From the NCBI RefSeq assembly GCF_014805685.1, contig NC_060885.1, forward strand, positions 22,927,632 through 22,991,631: a DNA stretch of 64,000 nucleotides. Reading direction: 5' to 3'. Shown here piece by piece: positions 1 to 47,921 of the stretch (the first letter of the stretch is position 1; every line of letters starts with the position of its first letter). The notes beneath the pieces are model-generated. The model made no database searches, had not been told where the DNA came from, and saw only the letters and a list, made by a program, of their open reading frames with translations. Position numbers and translations under genes: made by a program. The stretch comes from Silurus meridionalis. Taxonomy: Eukaryota; Chordata; Actinopteri; Siluriformes; Siluridae.

Positions 1-165
1 ACACCCTTGTGGTTGAACGAGCACAAAAATCTCCACAAGCAAGCTCTAAACTCTATTGGAACACCTTCCCAGTAGAGTGAAGGTTATTAAAATTTGATGG
101 ATAAAGAGGACATACAAATCTTATGGACATTTGTCCACACACTTTTATAGTATAAATAGTAACTA
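1..165 (+). mobile_element. Tc1-like transposon relic, transposase C-terminal end and 3' part
   Basis: The piece starting ACACCCTTGTGGTTGAACGA resembles the end of a fish Tc1-like transposase gene (region after DLTNAL.AEW), followed by its 3' tail (GTCCACACACTTTTATAG). The same block recurs at 1840-2110 and 16985-17110. It is heavily mutated and is cut by the window edge. Confidence 0.65.
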
Positions 166-1839
166 TTAGAGATTTTTCTCTGATTTAAAAACATTTATAT
201 CGTTAACATGTAAATAGTTTTATAATGTAAACTAGTGACAAGCAAGAGTACTTAGAAAAAAAATAAAATTCTCTCATCTTCAGTTTTAATTTCTCTTGCT
301 TAATCACCTAACCTGGAGCAAACTGAGTGCAAGATGGGTCTCTAGCCTATTACAGTAAACCATTCACACACTCATTCACACCAAGGGACAATGTAACATA
401 CTGTGCCTACTGTCACTGTGGCTGACTGGATGCATTTAGACAGTTATAGGAAACAAGAAAACCTGGAGGAAACACTCATAAGCATGAGGAGAATATGCTG
501 AACTCCACACATGCATTAACTAAGAATGAGAATCAAACCTAGGACCCTTGAGCTGTGAGGTGTGAAGCAACTGTGGCATTTGTCCCCCCGTCCCCTTTCA
601 TGAGCAGTGTTGATAAAGCAATCTGTGCCACTTTTCCAATTTCTTCCAAGCAGAGACAACAAATCTAGATTCTCGAAACCCACAGACCCACCGCTGTTAG
701 ATTCTCGTCATCCTGCTCATCATCTAATTACAAAATCCATCATGAGGTGAGTCAGGTGTGTTGGAGGAAAGCACAACACGACACTGGGGTCACAGAACTT
801 TAAGTGAGAGCCCGATCTTACATAAGAGTGCAGCAGTTTGCCCCACTATGTCCCCAACCCCCTCGCTCTCTCTCTCTCTCTCTCTCTCTTTCTCTGAAAG
901 CGAATTTAAACAGGATGCTGAAATAGTTTGTTTAAAGTGTTCCCAGAGACACAGCAACGGCCCACCCGATCAAACGTGAATAAACATTTCCTGCCTCCAA
1001 TTAGAAATGTAGAGATACTGGCGTCCCTGCACTACAACAGAAAATACTCGATTCCCAGATAAACCACCCAGACCCAACAAGCTGGGGCGTAGTGTGTGGC
1101 AGATTGTGATTTTGATGGATTACATGAACTCTGTGTGTGCCTCCGTGTGTGTATGTACTATACACTCCATTTCCCCGATGAAAAACAACCTCAGTACTTC
1201 AGAAAAAAAAGGAACACATTTTCTAAGTAGACCCATTCTGAGAAATTTTTTTAATAGATAAAGAAAAGGTAACAGGTAGAAAAAAAAAAATCTTGAACAA
1301 GCACAAAACTTGATTTGGCATTGGAAACTGCAATTTTGGACCAATTTTTTTTCAGGGCTTTAAATAATAGCCGTTCTCCATTGTGAGATTAGCACACTGC
1401 ACTTTCACTTAACAAATGAAAAGCTGCATGGTCCTAATAGCAACAGGAAATCACTATAATTACAGCACAGAGCTTATTGTGTGTGGGCCTAGACAACAGT
1501 CAAGAATGTTTAACCATTAATGCAGAACTATGAACACCCCGCAGTAAAAGTTTGCTGTAAATTTTCATTTGAAATTCAGCAGTATTGATTTTACTGTTAG
1601 TACAATGGAAAACATGTTAAATCATGTATTCTAACTACCGTGTTTTCTTCAATCAACAACTTTTCACTCATCATACACCAAACACCATATGGATTTTGTT
1701 ACACATAAGTGTTTGTTACACCAGACATAGATTTTTACAGCCATATGTGGTTCTTTACTTAAATTGTTACCACGAAGTTGGAGGCACACAATTGTATAGG
1801 ATGTCCATGAATCTCCATCTTGAAACTTAAGTGGCCTGC

Positions 1840-2115
1840 TATTGAGCATTGACCCTAGTGAACACCTTTGGGAATTAAGTGGAACGTTGACTGCTCTTCA
1901 GGCTCTTTACTTTACTAACACCCTTGTAGCTGAATAAACACAAATCTCCACAAGCAAACTCCAAAATCTAGTGTAACATCTTCCCAGAAGATCAGAGATT
2001 ATTATAACAGCAAATCAGGACTAAATGTAAAATAGGATATTTAAAATCACATACGAATCTTATGCTTATGTGTCCACAGACTTTCGTTCATTTATATATG
2101 TTTTAAATAACAATA
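1840..2115 (+). mobile_element. Tc1-like transposon relic
   Basis: ATTGAGCA followed by CACCTTTGGGAATTAAGTGG recalls the PIEHLWDEL block of Tc1 transposases. It is followed by the same CACCCTTGTAGCTGAATAAA block seen at 1 and 16985 and a 3' tail ending near GTGTCCACAGACTTT. Many stops; no function. Confidence 0.65.
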
Positions 2116-2654
2116 TATTTGAGTGTTTGTTGCCCAAATGTACTGGTATGATTGTTTCTTTATCCATTTCAATTGTACTAATTATTTAATAGAATTATAA
2201 ATAAAGTCATTTGCAATTATTAAGTTAATCAGTTATTCATCATGTTCTTAATCATTTTACAGTAAGTGTGAATGTCAATATAGCACAATAGTGGCCTATG
2301 TGAGGGTAATGGTAATTCACAGAAACAAACTAGTCAGTGCTTGCACACCATTCCTTCAATTATTGTAGTTTTTCTATGTATTCTTTAAATGTTGTTTTGC
2401 AATTTAAGTTTTTCCTTTTTTACTCTCCTCCAGACATTGGAGTGGGAGAAATGAGCACTAGGATTACAATCAAGTTAAAAAAATATATAATAATATTTTT
2501 TATTTGAACTTCCATGAATAAGTTATAATGGGAACAGTGCTCACAGTATGAAAATATGTTTGATAAAAATTTGATTGGTTTTAATAAAGGTTTTTTTGTA
2601 ATTTAATTCATTTGTACCACTAGCATTTTCAGTTTTGTTTGTTTAGGGCTTTTG

Positions 2655-2965
2655 TAATAGACATAGTCTCAAAACAACTTCACAGAGATAAAGAGGTTAT
2701 AACATTGTATAAAAGAATGTAGATGTTTAGTCCTTTTAAGTGTGCACCTTACAATTCCTAATAAAGTTGCCCATAATAAGCGAGCCACTGGTGACCATGG
2801 GAGGGAAAAACTCCCTGAGATGGCATGAGGATGAAACCTTGAGAGGAGCTACATACCACTTTACGGTAAGATACTGTGGCGAGTCGTTGCAACAATTACA
2901 ATAACAGTTAATTACAATTTTGCAACAAAGTTTAATTTTATAATAGAAGAGAGAAGATATTTGTT
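2655..2965 (-). repeat. Interspersed repeat sharing the CTGTAAAGCTGCTTTG tail
   Basis: Contains, in reverse orientation, a conserved block (AAAACTCCCTGAGATGGCAT and ACTTCACAGAGATAAAGAGG). The same blocks recur at 43260-43620 (same orientation) and 51215-51450 (opposite). It is a widespread fish repeat; I do not assign a class. Confidence 0.6.
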
Positions 2966-3414
2966 TCAATAATTCTATTTTATAAACATTTCTGCATGCA
3001 AAATGATGAAGGCAGATTACTGTACATTAAAATGAAAAGCCCTGTAATAGATTTGTCTCATATTTTATTTACCATGAATACAAAGACAGCTGTTAAGCCT
3101 ATAAGCAAAATTTACAAACTACATTTCCTGATGATTTGTGGGTTTGTGAGTGTCTAGATTTGGTCACAAACAGTAGGGTCTGTAGTAGTGTTAGCATAAA
3201 GCAGTCTTTTACTTTACAAATGCATAATCAAAGTCCCTGTGTGCATTCCCAATAATAATAAATAAATAATCACAGTGTCATTGATAAAACTTTAAAATAA
3301 TGTAAAACTGGGGAACAAATAGTAACATTTAAAAGCAACAAGGATTCAGACATTACATCTAAGCATCAGTCAGATCACTACATATATAATATATAATAAT
3401 TTTAATTTCCCTTC

Positions 3415-3790
3415 ACTGGCCCAAACCTGTTAGAGCATGGCAATGGTTTGGCAAAGCAGGTGTAAAAAAAAAAAGAATTGACTGCACGGATCCTTGACCT
3501 CAACCCCAATGAACACCTTTCGTATAAATTTGCACCTGAATTTACTACAGTTTTTGCTGCTCAATGGTTAAATCCCCACAGCCACACTCCCAAGTCTAAT
3601 AAAAAGCCTCCTCAGAAAGAATTTAGGTTATTCTAACAAACAGCAAGATGGGAGTTAATCAACAGGATGTGACATAATTCAACAGGATATACAAAAAGCA
3701 CATGGGTGTGATTATCAGGTGTCTACCAACATTTGGTTACAGTGAATCTTTGTGGTCATACCAATAGCTGTGCCCACTATATATATATGA
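3415..3790 (+). mobile_element. Tc1-like transposon relic
   Basis: CTTGACCTCAACCCCAATGA and the following CACCTTTCG, CCCCACAGCCACACTCC and GGTGTGATTATCAGGTGTC match the C-terminal coding part and 3' inverted repeat region of the same Tc1-like family as 1840-2115. Degenerate. Confidence 0.65.
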
Positions 3791-6614
3791 ATATACAAAT
3801 CCAAAAATCACTGACATGGTCTTAGTCTAAAATATATATGCAGACACAGAAACACAGCCAGGTCCATGTTCGTGAGACCGGGCATCAGGATGAATACCAT
3901 GAATGTGATGAATATGTGTGCCTTTCACCTTTCCACAATCAACCTCTGAACTAACGGCAATAACTACAGATTATCCGTATTTAACTTAATGGGCAATAAT
4001 TTACACTTTCATCACAGCACAGGGTTTTGTCCCTCAAGGCAATTAATTTCCCGAATGAGCAAATTACAGATAAATGTTCTAGGATGCTTGAGAATTTAAC
4101 AGTTTGGGAAATATATATATAAAAAAATAAAAATGGTATAACAAATGGAACTGAACCTCTAGCAGATCCGAGGTGCACATGCAAACACATGCAAACAAAC
4201 AGATTTTATTATGATCCAAAAAACCAATCTTGCTTAACATCTCTGGACAAAAACAGACTAGTGTTACTCTGTTTGCCAAGAAGCTGTCACACAACACCTG
4301 TTGAAAGTGGGCTTTATAGTCCTTTTCACCACAGAGGAAATTTCTTGCACTTTCTAAGCGAAAAACAAACACAACTTTGATGGATCTCTCTTTACACAGT
4401 GCAAATCCAACATCCCTAAGTCACTCCGTCATCCACTTTCACTTGCGTGCTCTTTCTAATGACAAAGCTTTTTGTTTGAACAAACCGAGTTGCTTGAACT
4501 GGTTCAAGCCTTAACACGCTGAAGTGTTTTTTTTGGGAAGAGTCTGTACTAAATGGAATGCTTGAAAGGGGGAAAAAGCGCAAAAAGTGGTAAATGTAGT
4601 ACAGTAGTGAATGGTCATGCAGATGCGTAGAGAATGCTTTGAGGTTACAGCAATTTAAATTGATCTGAAATGTACGTTTTTTGAATGCAATGCAGCTACA
4701 TGATGCAGAAATGGCAGTATATTAGCTTGGCTTGTTAGTGATTATAAGCACAACGGCACTGTGCATAGTGGTATTAGCATTTGAACCTAAAGTAAACTGC
4801 TGCTGCATCGCTATCTTTAGGTAGAAATCTTACCGCCAATGCCAGTGACGTATGTACGTTTGTTGATGATAACATAGGAAAATAACCAAAATGTTAAAAG
4901 ATGTTCAAACTAGATCAACAAACAAAAGGAATTTCATTACAAAGCAAGTGCATGGTCACCATTCACAACCTATTGTTGGTCCAGGTGGAATTTTCATTTA
5001 TTAGGAAATCAATGCAAAATATGACAATAATTGACATTACGTTAAGGCTATTTAAAGGCAAATAAAAGCATGCTATAACATCTGCAAGCCATAGATAGGT
5101 GCATAAGCCAGTATTTACTGTGTTTTTGGACTTCTCTACAAATTGTGGCCAAGGTCCCACGCCTGGGAGAAAACACGGAATGCAAATGAAGAAACAAGGG
5201 AAACAGCCAAAATGCTGAATAAGGCAAGAGATATGTGGGTAAGAACACGAAGGTGTATAGAAATGCAGGTACAAATGAAACACAATGGAATAAACAGCTG
5301 TCATCAGTGATGTCTGGAAGAGGTAAAAACTATGCATTCTTTTTTTCCATATTATCCATGTTTCATATACTTAGTACACAATTACAATTAGAATCATTCT
5401 GGATTAAATTACTTTCTGAATTGTTTTTGCAAATTCCCTTGCTCACTTGTCCCCTATTACATAATGAAAATGAATATGCTTTTTTCCAGAGCCTCTACTA
5501 TATACTTAGAACCTACAATGAACATTGTAGAAATTATTAATGAGTTGAATTATGAAAAATAAATTAATATTTTATTTTTTATTTATTCATAAATTCTTTT
5601 GTTTGTTTGTAGTTTGTTGTATTATGTACATATTTTAAAATAAAAAAAAGGGGAAAGACAACATTTTATTGTATTGTTGTTTATGTTAATGCACTAAAAA
5701 TTAAGAATTCAATCTGGATTAAATATGGACATTAGCTCTGCTGTTAATACAGTGGAGAATGTAATGCTGTCTGAATCACATTTGGCTTCCAATATTTGCC
5801 TCCAAATTTGTTAAGCAAAGTCTCCTCTTGCAGAACAATTGCTCTCTGTTCATCTTTAATTTTTTTTCCTTCTCAAATTTCCACTAACCAAAAAAAAAAA
5901 AAAAAAAAAAGTCTGCTCAGAGGTAAACATTCCTCACATGCAAATTCCACATCATTACTACCATTCAACAAAACATCCAGCTGACATATGAAATATCCCT
6001 ATATCGCTCAAAACTTGTTCGAAAACCAAACATGTGTTGCATTTCATTGTACTTGCTGAAGTACGCTATTAATCAATACAGCCTTTATTAATTAGTAGAA
6101 ATTCTTGGCATATAAATCAAGACATTTATCATTATTTTAGATGACCTGCATCCCACTGGGTTTTGGTTAGAATTGTGTTTCTGATTGCAGGTTAATAGTT
6201 TGGCTTGAGGCATGGTTGTCGAAGGACAAGCAGCTGCAATCCCACTCTGCAATTAATGAAGGAACAACAAAATTTAAAGAGGAAGGAACATGGACAAGAC
6301 CCTTGGGAGCACTCCAAGCTGCTGTCAAACTCCACGGACAAGCCAGAAAATAAGTAATAATTACCCATCTCCTATACAGTGTAAGTACGGTGTCGAAATA
6401 AACAATAAACATAAACAAATGTCAGGCTTCATTATATCATTATAGTAATACACATTTATTCGTCATTTAAAGGGACAGGCGAATTACTGTGATCTAATTT
6501 TTTCACTAATGTCTGTGTAATTGATAGATGGTTTTGGTAATGTAGGTGGATATTACATTTAGAAATACTTCATAGAATTTATACTATGATGAATTCCTAT
6601 AGAAAGTTTGACAA

Positions 6615-6795
6615 TATATTAGATGCAAGCAGTGGTGGACAGTAAGAAAGTAAATGTAATTCGTTACTGTACTTATGTAGCTTTTTCGGGTATCTGTACT
6701 TTACTGAAGTATTTCCATTTTACTTTAACTTCACTACATTTAATACACACAAGTCAAATATCTTATTTTTTACTAAACTACATTTTGCAAAATCG
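6615..6795 (+). repeat. Fish MITE with AGTGGTGGACAGTAAGAAAG start
   Basis: AGCAGTGGTGGACAGTAAG, CTGTACTTTACTGAAGTATT and TTCACTACATTTAATACA match the well-known short nonautonomous repeat of teleosts built from GTAACTAAGTACATTTACTC-like sequence. Transposon superfamily not determined. Confidence 0.6.
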
Positions 6796-7299
6796 GTCGT
6801 TCCTTTTTTATGAGTGGATAAAACAGTAATAAGGCAGCAGTAACAAGTTGTAAAATATCACGAATCACTGGTGCCACTGTACCTCCTGTCAAACACACAA
6901 TTATTGTTACTGATGTGATGTGATTTATTATGCATTAAAATAATGTTATTTTGCCAATGCTTAAACTTGTACAGGATTATAAATTATCATATTTACCCGG
7001 GTAAAACACACTCAGTGAGCCCAGACTACATTATTCTGCTCTGAAAACAACGTCAGTTCTTGTGGCATGGGTTCCATAAGTTGTTGAAAGCATTTCTTTG
7101 AAATTCTGGTCCATGATTGTTCATAGTTTAAATAATTTACACTTGGCATCTCATGTTGTGTATTTGCACTTTAAAAAGTCTTTTGTACTTTTATGCGTTC
7201 ATAATGCACTATGATCCTGGAAAAATTACATTTTTTCCCACTATATACAAGCTATATAAAGAAATGACAATAAAAAGTCACTTGACTTGAATAGACGAT

Positions 7300-8690
7300 T
7301 GCATCATGGCATTCATGAACATTTTTCAGCTATACTTTCATGCAGCAAATTTCACAAATGTGTTCTATTTCAGATTCAGATCTGGTGGCCTCTGAAAAAC
7401 ACTGAACTTACTGTTAAATTCATGAAAGCAGTTTGAGATGGCTTTTGCTTTATGACATTATCATGCTGGAAGAAGCCATACGAAGATGTTCAACTATACC
7501 TATGCAGATCAACAACAGTACACAAATAGACCAAAAAAAAATGGGTCAAGAAACCATTTCCCACTCTATTACAGCACCTCCACCAGCCTGGATTGTTCAC
7601 ACATGGTAAATTCAGTCTATGGAATCATGCTGTTGGCACCAAATTCTGTCTCTACCATTTTTATGCCTCAGAAAACCAGAGTCATCAAATCATGTCATCA
7701 ACTATCCAGTTTTGGTGAGCCTGTGCCCAGTGCAGCCTCAGCTTTCTGTTCTTGGCTGACAGAATATAGCCTACAGTGATCTGCTGTTAGAGCCCATCTG
7801 CCTCAATGTTCGGAAAATTGTGCATTATGAGATGCTTTTTTTGCTTACTACAATTGTTCAGAGTGCTTATAGGAGTTACTGTAGCATTATTATCAGCTTG
7901 ATCCAGTCTGGCTATTCTCTTTTGATCTTTATTCTTAACAAGTTATTTTTAAGAAGAACAGCTGTTTACTGGATGTAAAAAAAAAAAAAAAAAAAAAAAA
8001 AAGTTTGCCTATTCGCAAACTTTATTCCTGCAAATTTTGACTTCTACAAACCACAAGGGAGCTTGAACTTTCACTTCTGGTCCCGCTTTAATTTTATAAT
8101 GCAACGTGTGTACATAGCAAACAGGGCTATGGCTACAATGGATGTGAGTTTGTGAAACCACGCCTAAAATAGTTCTCTAAGATTTTATCCATTGTTTGTC
8201 CTCTATGATTTCATTTTCAATGTTCAAAGCTTTCTGGCACTACAGAGGGGTGACACTGCCTATTTGGCAAAAAAATAAAGAATTGCAGGAAAAAAAAGAC
8301 AGAATTGCAAGAAATAACGTCAGAATTACGAGAAAAAGCAGAATCGTGAGAAAAAAAGTCTGAATTGCGAGAAAAAGGTCAGAACTGCGAAAAGAAATAA
8401 TTACAATAATTTTTTTTAATGTGCCGAAAACAGGCTTCCACAAAACTCTCGAGACTGTTGTCTGTGAAAATCCCAGCAGTAATAGAAATATTCAAACCAG
8501 TCCGCCAACAATTGTGCCACACCATGTAAAATCACAGAGATCACACTTTCCCCATTCTGACTGTGAATGTAAACATCACCTGAAGTTGCTGGCCCAGATT
8601 TGCGTGATTTTATGTATTGTGCTGCTGCCACATGAGTGACTGATGTGATAATTGCACGAATGTGTGGGTGTACAAAATGTTCATAATAAA
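7300..8690 (-). mobile_element. Tc1-like transposon of the TTATTAGG-terminus family, interrupted
   Basis: Segments 7440-7970 and 8436-8690 resemble, antisense, a very common fish Tc1-like transposase. Blocks such as CATTATCATGCTGGAAGAAG, GGTGAGCCTGTGCCCAGTG and CTGTGAAAATCCCAGCAGTA are recognisable. The two halves are separated by poly(A) and a minisatellite-bearing insert at 7975-8435. Many stops. The left terminus is not recognisable. Confidence 0.65.
7975..8435. repeat. Poly(A) tract and AGAATTGCGAGAAAAA-type minisatellite insert
   Basis: A run of about 26 A at 7977-8002 is followed by unique-looking DNA. From 8270 to 8405 come imperfect tandem units of about 20 bp (AGAATTGC(A/G)AGAAA...). 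It ends in AATGTGCCGAAAACAGGCTT, the usual right border of this fish repeat. It interrupts a Tc1-like relic. Confidence 0.65.
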
Positions 8691-9309
8691 ATGCTTGGAA
8701 ATTGTACACAACAATAACATTACACACTCCTCATAATGTCAATGTTACATTCCTTTAAAATGTTGCCTTTCTACATATTCTTCCATTACCTTCCTACCTA
8801 ATACAATGAAAATTAATAGTCCAAGAAAAGATCCAAAAGGTTTGCAAGTGAGATCTGAACCAGCAACCAAACTAGCACCTGGTTTGCTATTTACATTTAT
8901 AGCCCTGCATCTCTTACTCCAAAATACTGACATGCTACTATAGGCACTAGTGATCTTGTTAGTATACTACATGGATTTACTGCGTCACTTTACAGTCTGC
9001 TGGAGGCAATAAGGTAAATACTGTATTATAACCCTGCAATGCCTTTTAATATGAAGGCAATTTGTCAATTAAAAACATTTTGTAACTGGGTTGTTATACT
9101 TTAATAAAAAAAAAAGCACAGCATGCATTTTAGTGATCACTTCATCGTTGCATAAATTAATATATTTATTTAGTTAAAAATCATAATTGATTACATTTGT
9201 GTTGGAATTTGGTAATTTAATACGATTTTTGTTTTGGGGACAAAATTCTACTGTTGCTGCCTGTAACCCACAAACTACAATCCTGTGGGAAATTTTTGGA
9301 CCAATCAAA

Positions 9310-9495
9310 GGTAAGAGATGGTAGCTTAGTGGTTAAGGCATTGGACTTTGGATCTGAAGGTTGTGAGTTAAAATACCAGCCACACCAAGCTGCCAAACTA
9401 AAGTTCTTTAACCTGCTCAGTTGTATGAATGAGATAAATGTAAGTCGATGTAGATAAGGGTGTCTGGCAAATGTCATAAGTGTAAATGTAAATCA
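9310..9495 (+). mobile_element. tRNA-derived SINE
   Basis: The tRNA-like head has an A-box region (TAGCTTAGTGGTTAAGGC) and a B-box region (GGTTGTGAGTTAAAATACC). The body ends GTAAGTCGATGTAGATAAGG, GTGTCTGGCAAATGTC and a short TGTAAATGTAAAT tail. The same family occurs at 56143-56303 (+) and, in reverse, at 25715-25882 and 9930-10037. Confidence 0.8.
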
Positions 9496-9929
9496 AATAG
9501 CAGCTGAGATTCATGAAATGTAATCACCAACTTGATTTTAAAAGAAGTCTGACAACAACGGCTGGCGGCTAAACAAGAGACGGTGGAAGAGTGTCAAAGG
9601 GGAACAAAGGTGAAAGTGAGACAATATAAAGTGTTTATTACATTATAAAATCGACTCGTTACAATGAAGTATAGCATTCATTTATTCGCATTTTGCTTTT
9701 TGCCGCATCAATTAAAACCGGTTGTTTAGCTAGAGAACTCATGATGTCTTGCTAGCGAATATCTGAATGTGTTTGTTTTTGAATATTTAGGTTTTAGATT
9801 TAAATATATGAGCCATTACTGAGCCAAATGTCTGCTCACCTCTGTGTCTATTTTTACAGATTGCATTTTTATATGCTCTTATCGGGAGCAATTTAAAAAC
9901 TAATGACATTAAGACAAATGAGAAGGTGA

Positions 9930-10037
9930 GGGCTAGGGTTCATGTTGAAGGGCAAAACAGTGGCAGCTTGGTGGTGCTGGGGTTTGAACTCCTAACATTC
10001 TGATCAGTACTCCAACATCTTAACTTCTGAACTACGA
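9930..10037 (-). mobile_element. SINE head fragment
   Basis: Reverse copy of the tRNA-like head only (TTTGAACTCCTAACATTCTG, then CTTAACTTCTGAACTACG). The body is missing. Confidence 0.55.
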
Positions 10038-10820
10038 TTTTCATTTGTATTGCTCTATATTCTAAATTATTTGGCAGTTTATGAAACAACATACAGATGC
10101 TATATAGTAAAGTACATAAAGAAAACTGATCAGGTAATAAAAAAACCCATTGGAAGTGACCATAGCTGATAACATAGGTTTGTTGTGTGTATTGTAGCTG
10201 TGGTAGCTAGAAAGTGAATTAGTTTACAATTATAGTGTTAGATTTGAATGAGGCATGTCTGAAGCAGACAGACACAGCAGTTTGTCAGTACACCATTTTT
10301 GTCATATCTATTTTGTTTTGTAGTCTTTGTAGTCTTAAAGTCTCTGGATGTGCATTAATGAAATTAACTACACAATAATCAAGGACACAGTTCAACCCCA
10401 ATACCTCACAAAGAGAGGAGATCAAACTTTACCATTCAGCCCCCCTTTTTAAATGATCTTGTTTTGTATTTAAAAGGCAGGCCAGGTCAGGTGAAATAAG
10501 ATTATTAGTGAAATCCAAGATTCGTCTTCACAATTCATCAATTCAAGACACATTTACAAAGAAAGTTTAACAGAAATGTAAGCTTGACAGATGATGACAA
10601 CTGGTTTAACCTATTTCCATTTAAAGACTTGTGTGTAATAAATATTAATAAACATGACATAAACAACTGATAATGTCAACTTAAACACAATCAATTAAAT
10701 GAATGTACCAATTTGATTAAAGCAGTGAGAAATGTTTTTATGATGTGCACAAGTGACTACATGATGTGAAAGTTTTGAAATATAAATATCTGTTTTGAGA
10801 AATGCTGAGAAAAACTGCTA

Positions 10821-10821
10821 G

Positions 10822-10914
<93 letters not shown>

Positions 10915-10926
10915 ATTCTTTCTTTC
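10821..10926. repeat. (ATCT)n tetranucleotide microsatellite
   Basis: About 23 uninterrupted CTAT/ATCT units followed by a few TTCT units. Confidence 0.97.
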
Positions 10927-13704
10927 TAAAGAATTAATTCAAGTTTGAGAAAGCCTGGAAGCTTGCAAATCCATTTCTACAGCTCAATGAATTTAGTTCT
11001 CAGTACGACCCCTTTTCCTGCTCATATGCCTCATGTACATCAACTATGAAATGACATTTAGCGAAGGGTTAGATAAAAATAAATCCTTTTACATCAAGGA
11101 AGAGATAAGTGTGACTAGGTCATACTCTGGCTTTTCCCTTTTTTGGGGTCACACTTGCCGGTCAGACTTAGAGTAAAGAAAATGCTGAGTTTGTACTTTT
11201 AACTATTATGCATCTTGAGCAAAAGGAGGGAATGAACATGAAGACAATATGAGTAATAGATGCAGATATTTATTTCATTGTTTCTTTGCTTTGTTCTTTT
11301 CTAATGCAGGTGTGGTGCACAAAGTCTTTCTTTCTCTTTCTTTTACCTTGCATACTTTGTGCTTGCTTTAATAATTTTTACTTATGCTGAATCCTTAAAA
11401 AAACCACAAGCAAACCACATGAAATAACACTTGGAAATGATCCAGTAAATGAAAGAAGCATCCATAAATAGTGAATAGATTGTTGCTTGTGCTGTTGTGG
11501 TAGTGTAAGTGTGACTTGGTTGATGACGATGCTCATTTTGCACAAGAAACAGAACAACTGTGCATTTTGTCTGTGAGGACCAAGTCCAGGCAGTGACGTC
11601 CTTGGCAGTGCCTGATGGCAAATTACACATAGAGGGAACATTAAATGGAGCGAGGGAAGGAGCGATGTTAACAAGAGGTCAGCCTGGTGCACTACGTGTG
11701 GGGCGACAAAAGGACTGATGAGAGAGCGGGGCAAAAGAGCAAAGGAAAAATCCGAAGAGAAGGGAACACACATCTGCTCACCTGCTTTTCATTCAATGAG
11801 ATTTGATTAGGGCATGGGAAAACTACACAAGTACACAATTAAGAAAAAGTACACAAAAGAGCACCAGGAAACACAATTCTGGGCCGTGTTCAGTGTCAAC
11901 CGTTTAAATCCAAAAAGTTACGTAAATATTTACACGGGGAAAGTTCTGCATATTTAGAGACGGGTTATGCAGGTGCTTAAGTCGATTTTCCTGGGCACAT
12001 TATTCATATTATAAAAATCACCTGCGTGGCGCTCCCACCTCGGACATTTCTTCTCGAGTCAAAGCGTCCAAGATTGTTTTCAACAGCATGTAAACCACCG
12101 AATTTCAACACAAGCAATTGCCCAAAGAAAATCAGCAGATCTTAAAATACAGATCACAATAAGATACAGACTACAAAAATATTTTCGAAAACGCAGACTA
12201 CAGAAGCACATGTCAAATGTGAGATCCTGTAAATTCAAGTTAAGGTTAAAAATCTAAACTAAATCGAACTAATTAAAACATTTAAACCATAAAATATTAG
12301 AAAACATCGAGCAACTCTGAATATAAATGTACTATATTGCTGGTACATTACTGAATGAATAGACCTTGCTGTAATAGTCATATTAATCACTGCAACTTTG
12401 ATTTAACTGAAGCGCCATTTGTATAATGTAGTTTTTACCCTAATAGTTTTAGGGGTGTTTTAGGGGTAGGTAGGCATGGCTGTTTTGGGAATACAAACAG
12501 CATATGGAATACACATTAGGGCTGATAAAGATCAGCGAGCCATTATGTAAGGCCACAACAATCGCCTGTGTTAGAGCAGAGCAAAGCTGAGGCTAATGTG
12601 CCCATTAGCAGGGACAAAGAACATGAAACATTTTGAATGTGAAGAGAAAAAAAAAACGGTCCAGCAGGATATAAAGACAGAAAGACAGAAGGTTTGGTTT
12701 ACTTGATGAGCTAAAAATGCATAATGAAAACTCATATTAAACTTTTCTGATTTTCAGTTTATTTTATTTCAGCTGTACAGTTTCATGGTTTCAATCTTTC
12801 AATTATCCACTAATCAGCATTAACTTAAGAAACGCTGCATTCGGTCTTCCTCCATCCTGCTACACACTTTTTGCTCCCACTTCCTACAGCCTGTTTCCGC
12901 TCGCCTCTCCTCCTCAGCCTGGCGCCACCCACCCGTGCTTTCTTATCCCCTCCCTGTCCTCCCAACTTCCAGGACACAATGTTCCCTGGCTTGTTTGGGG
13001 AAACGGTAGAAATAAATAAATTAGAAGGGAGTAGGACGACGTTATTACAGACGACTGCAGGTTCAAACCAGGGGAAAACAAACAAGAAGGCCGTCTGAGG
13101 TGACGGCTCTGTAGTGCTACTGCTCAACTCGACATGATTCATGTTCACACCCTGCGGAGTGGACACTACATATTAAAACCCACAATTCAACACAGAAGCA
13201 GGAGCCTAGTGATGCGCTTCTTGTTTAAAACAGAAGGGTCAGAGGGTCTCTATTTCACAGTGTGCCAATAGGAAGGGAGAGAATGCTACTATAGAACCTA
13301 CTTAAGATTGATGTTTCTTCATTTAAACCAGTCTAATGTAATCATAGCATACAGAACTTGCTTTATATGTTTTATATGGATTTCGGTTTCCTATCAGTAG
13401 AATAATCACACCACTGTCTAAAAAAATATAAAATAAATGTACCCTTAATGCAGGATTTATGTGGCACCCATTAATTTGGATTCACTAAATATAGACACAA
13501 GTATGCTGTATTATATTTAAAATGTCTAAAACATACTTTGCTCGGGAAAAAAAACTAAATGAAATAAGATCAATCTATTAACAGTCAGGATCGGTAGCGA
13601 CTAAAAACGAAGAACGTACCAAGTCAAGTCATCATGTGAGCTTGTATCTCCCCCTAGTGGTGCATTAGATAATGTACCTTCTAGTCTAAATATGGAGTAT
13701 ATCA

Positions 13705-47921
<34,217 letters not shown>

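Noticed and set aside
5235..5540. 101-codon plus-strand open frame
   Set aside because: AT-rich random composition inside the intron with no recognised motif.
9310..9390. Possible tRNA gene
   Set aside because: A and B boxes are present, but there is no complete cloverleaf, and the sequence continues into a SINE body found elsewhere in the window.
11378..11773. 131-codon minus-strand open frame
   Set aside because: No family resemblance. It does not match the missing prkce kinase exons and shows no exon-like borders.
12825..13166. 113-codon minus-strand open frame
   Set aside because: Low-complexity Arg/Gly/Ser composition, no recognised domain, no splice or promoter context, and an overlapping plus-strand open frame of the same kind.
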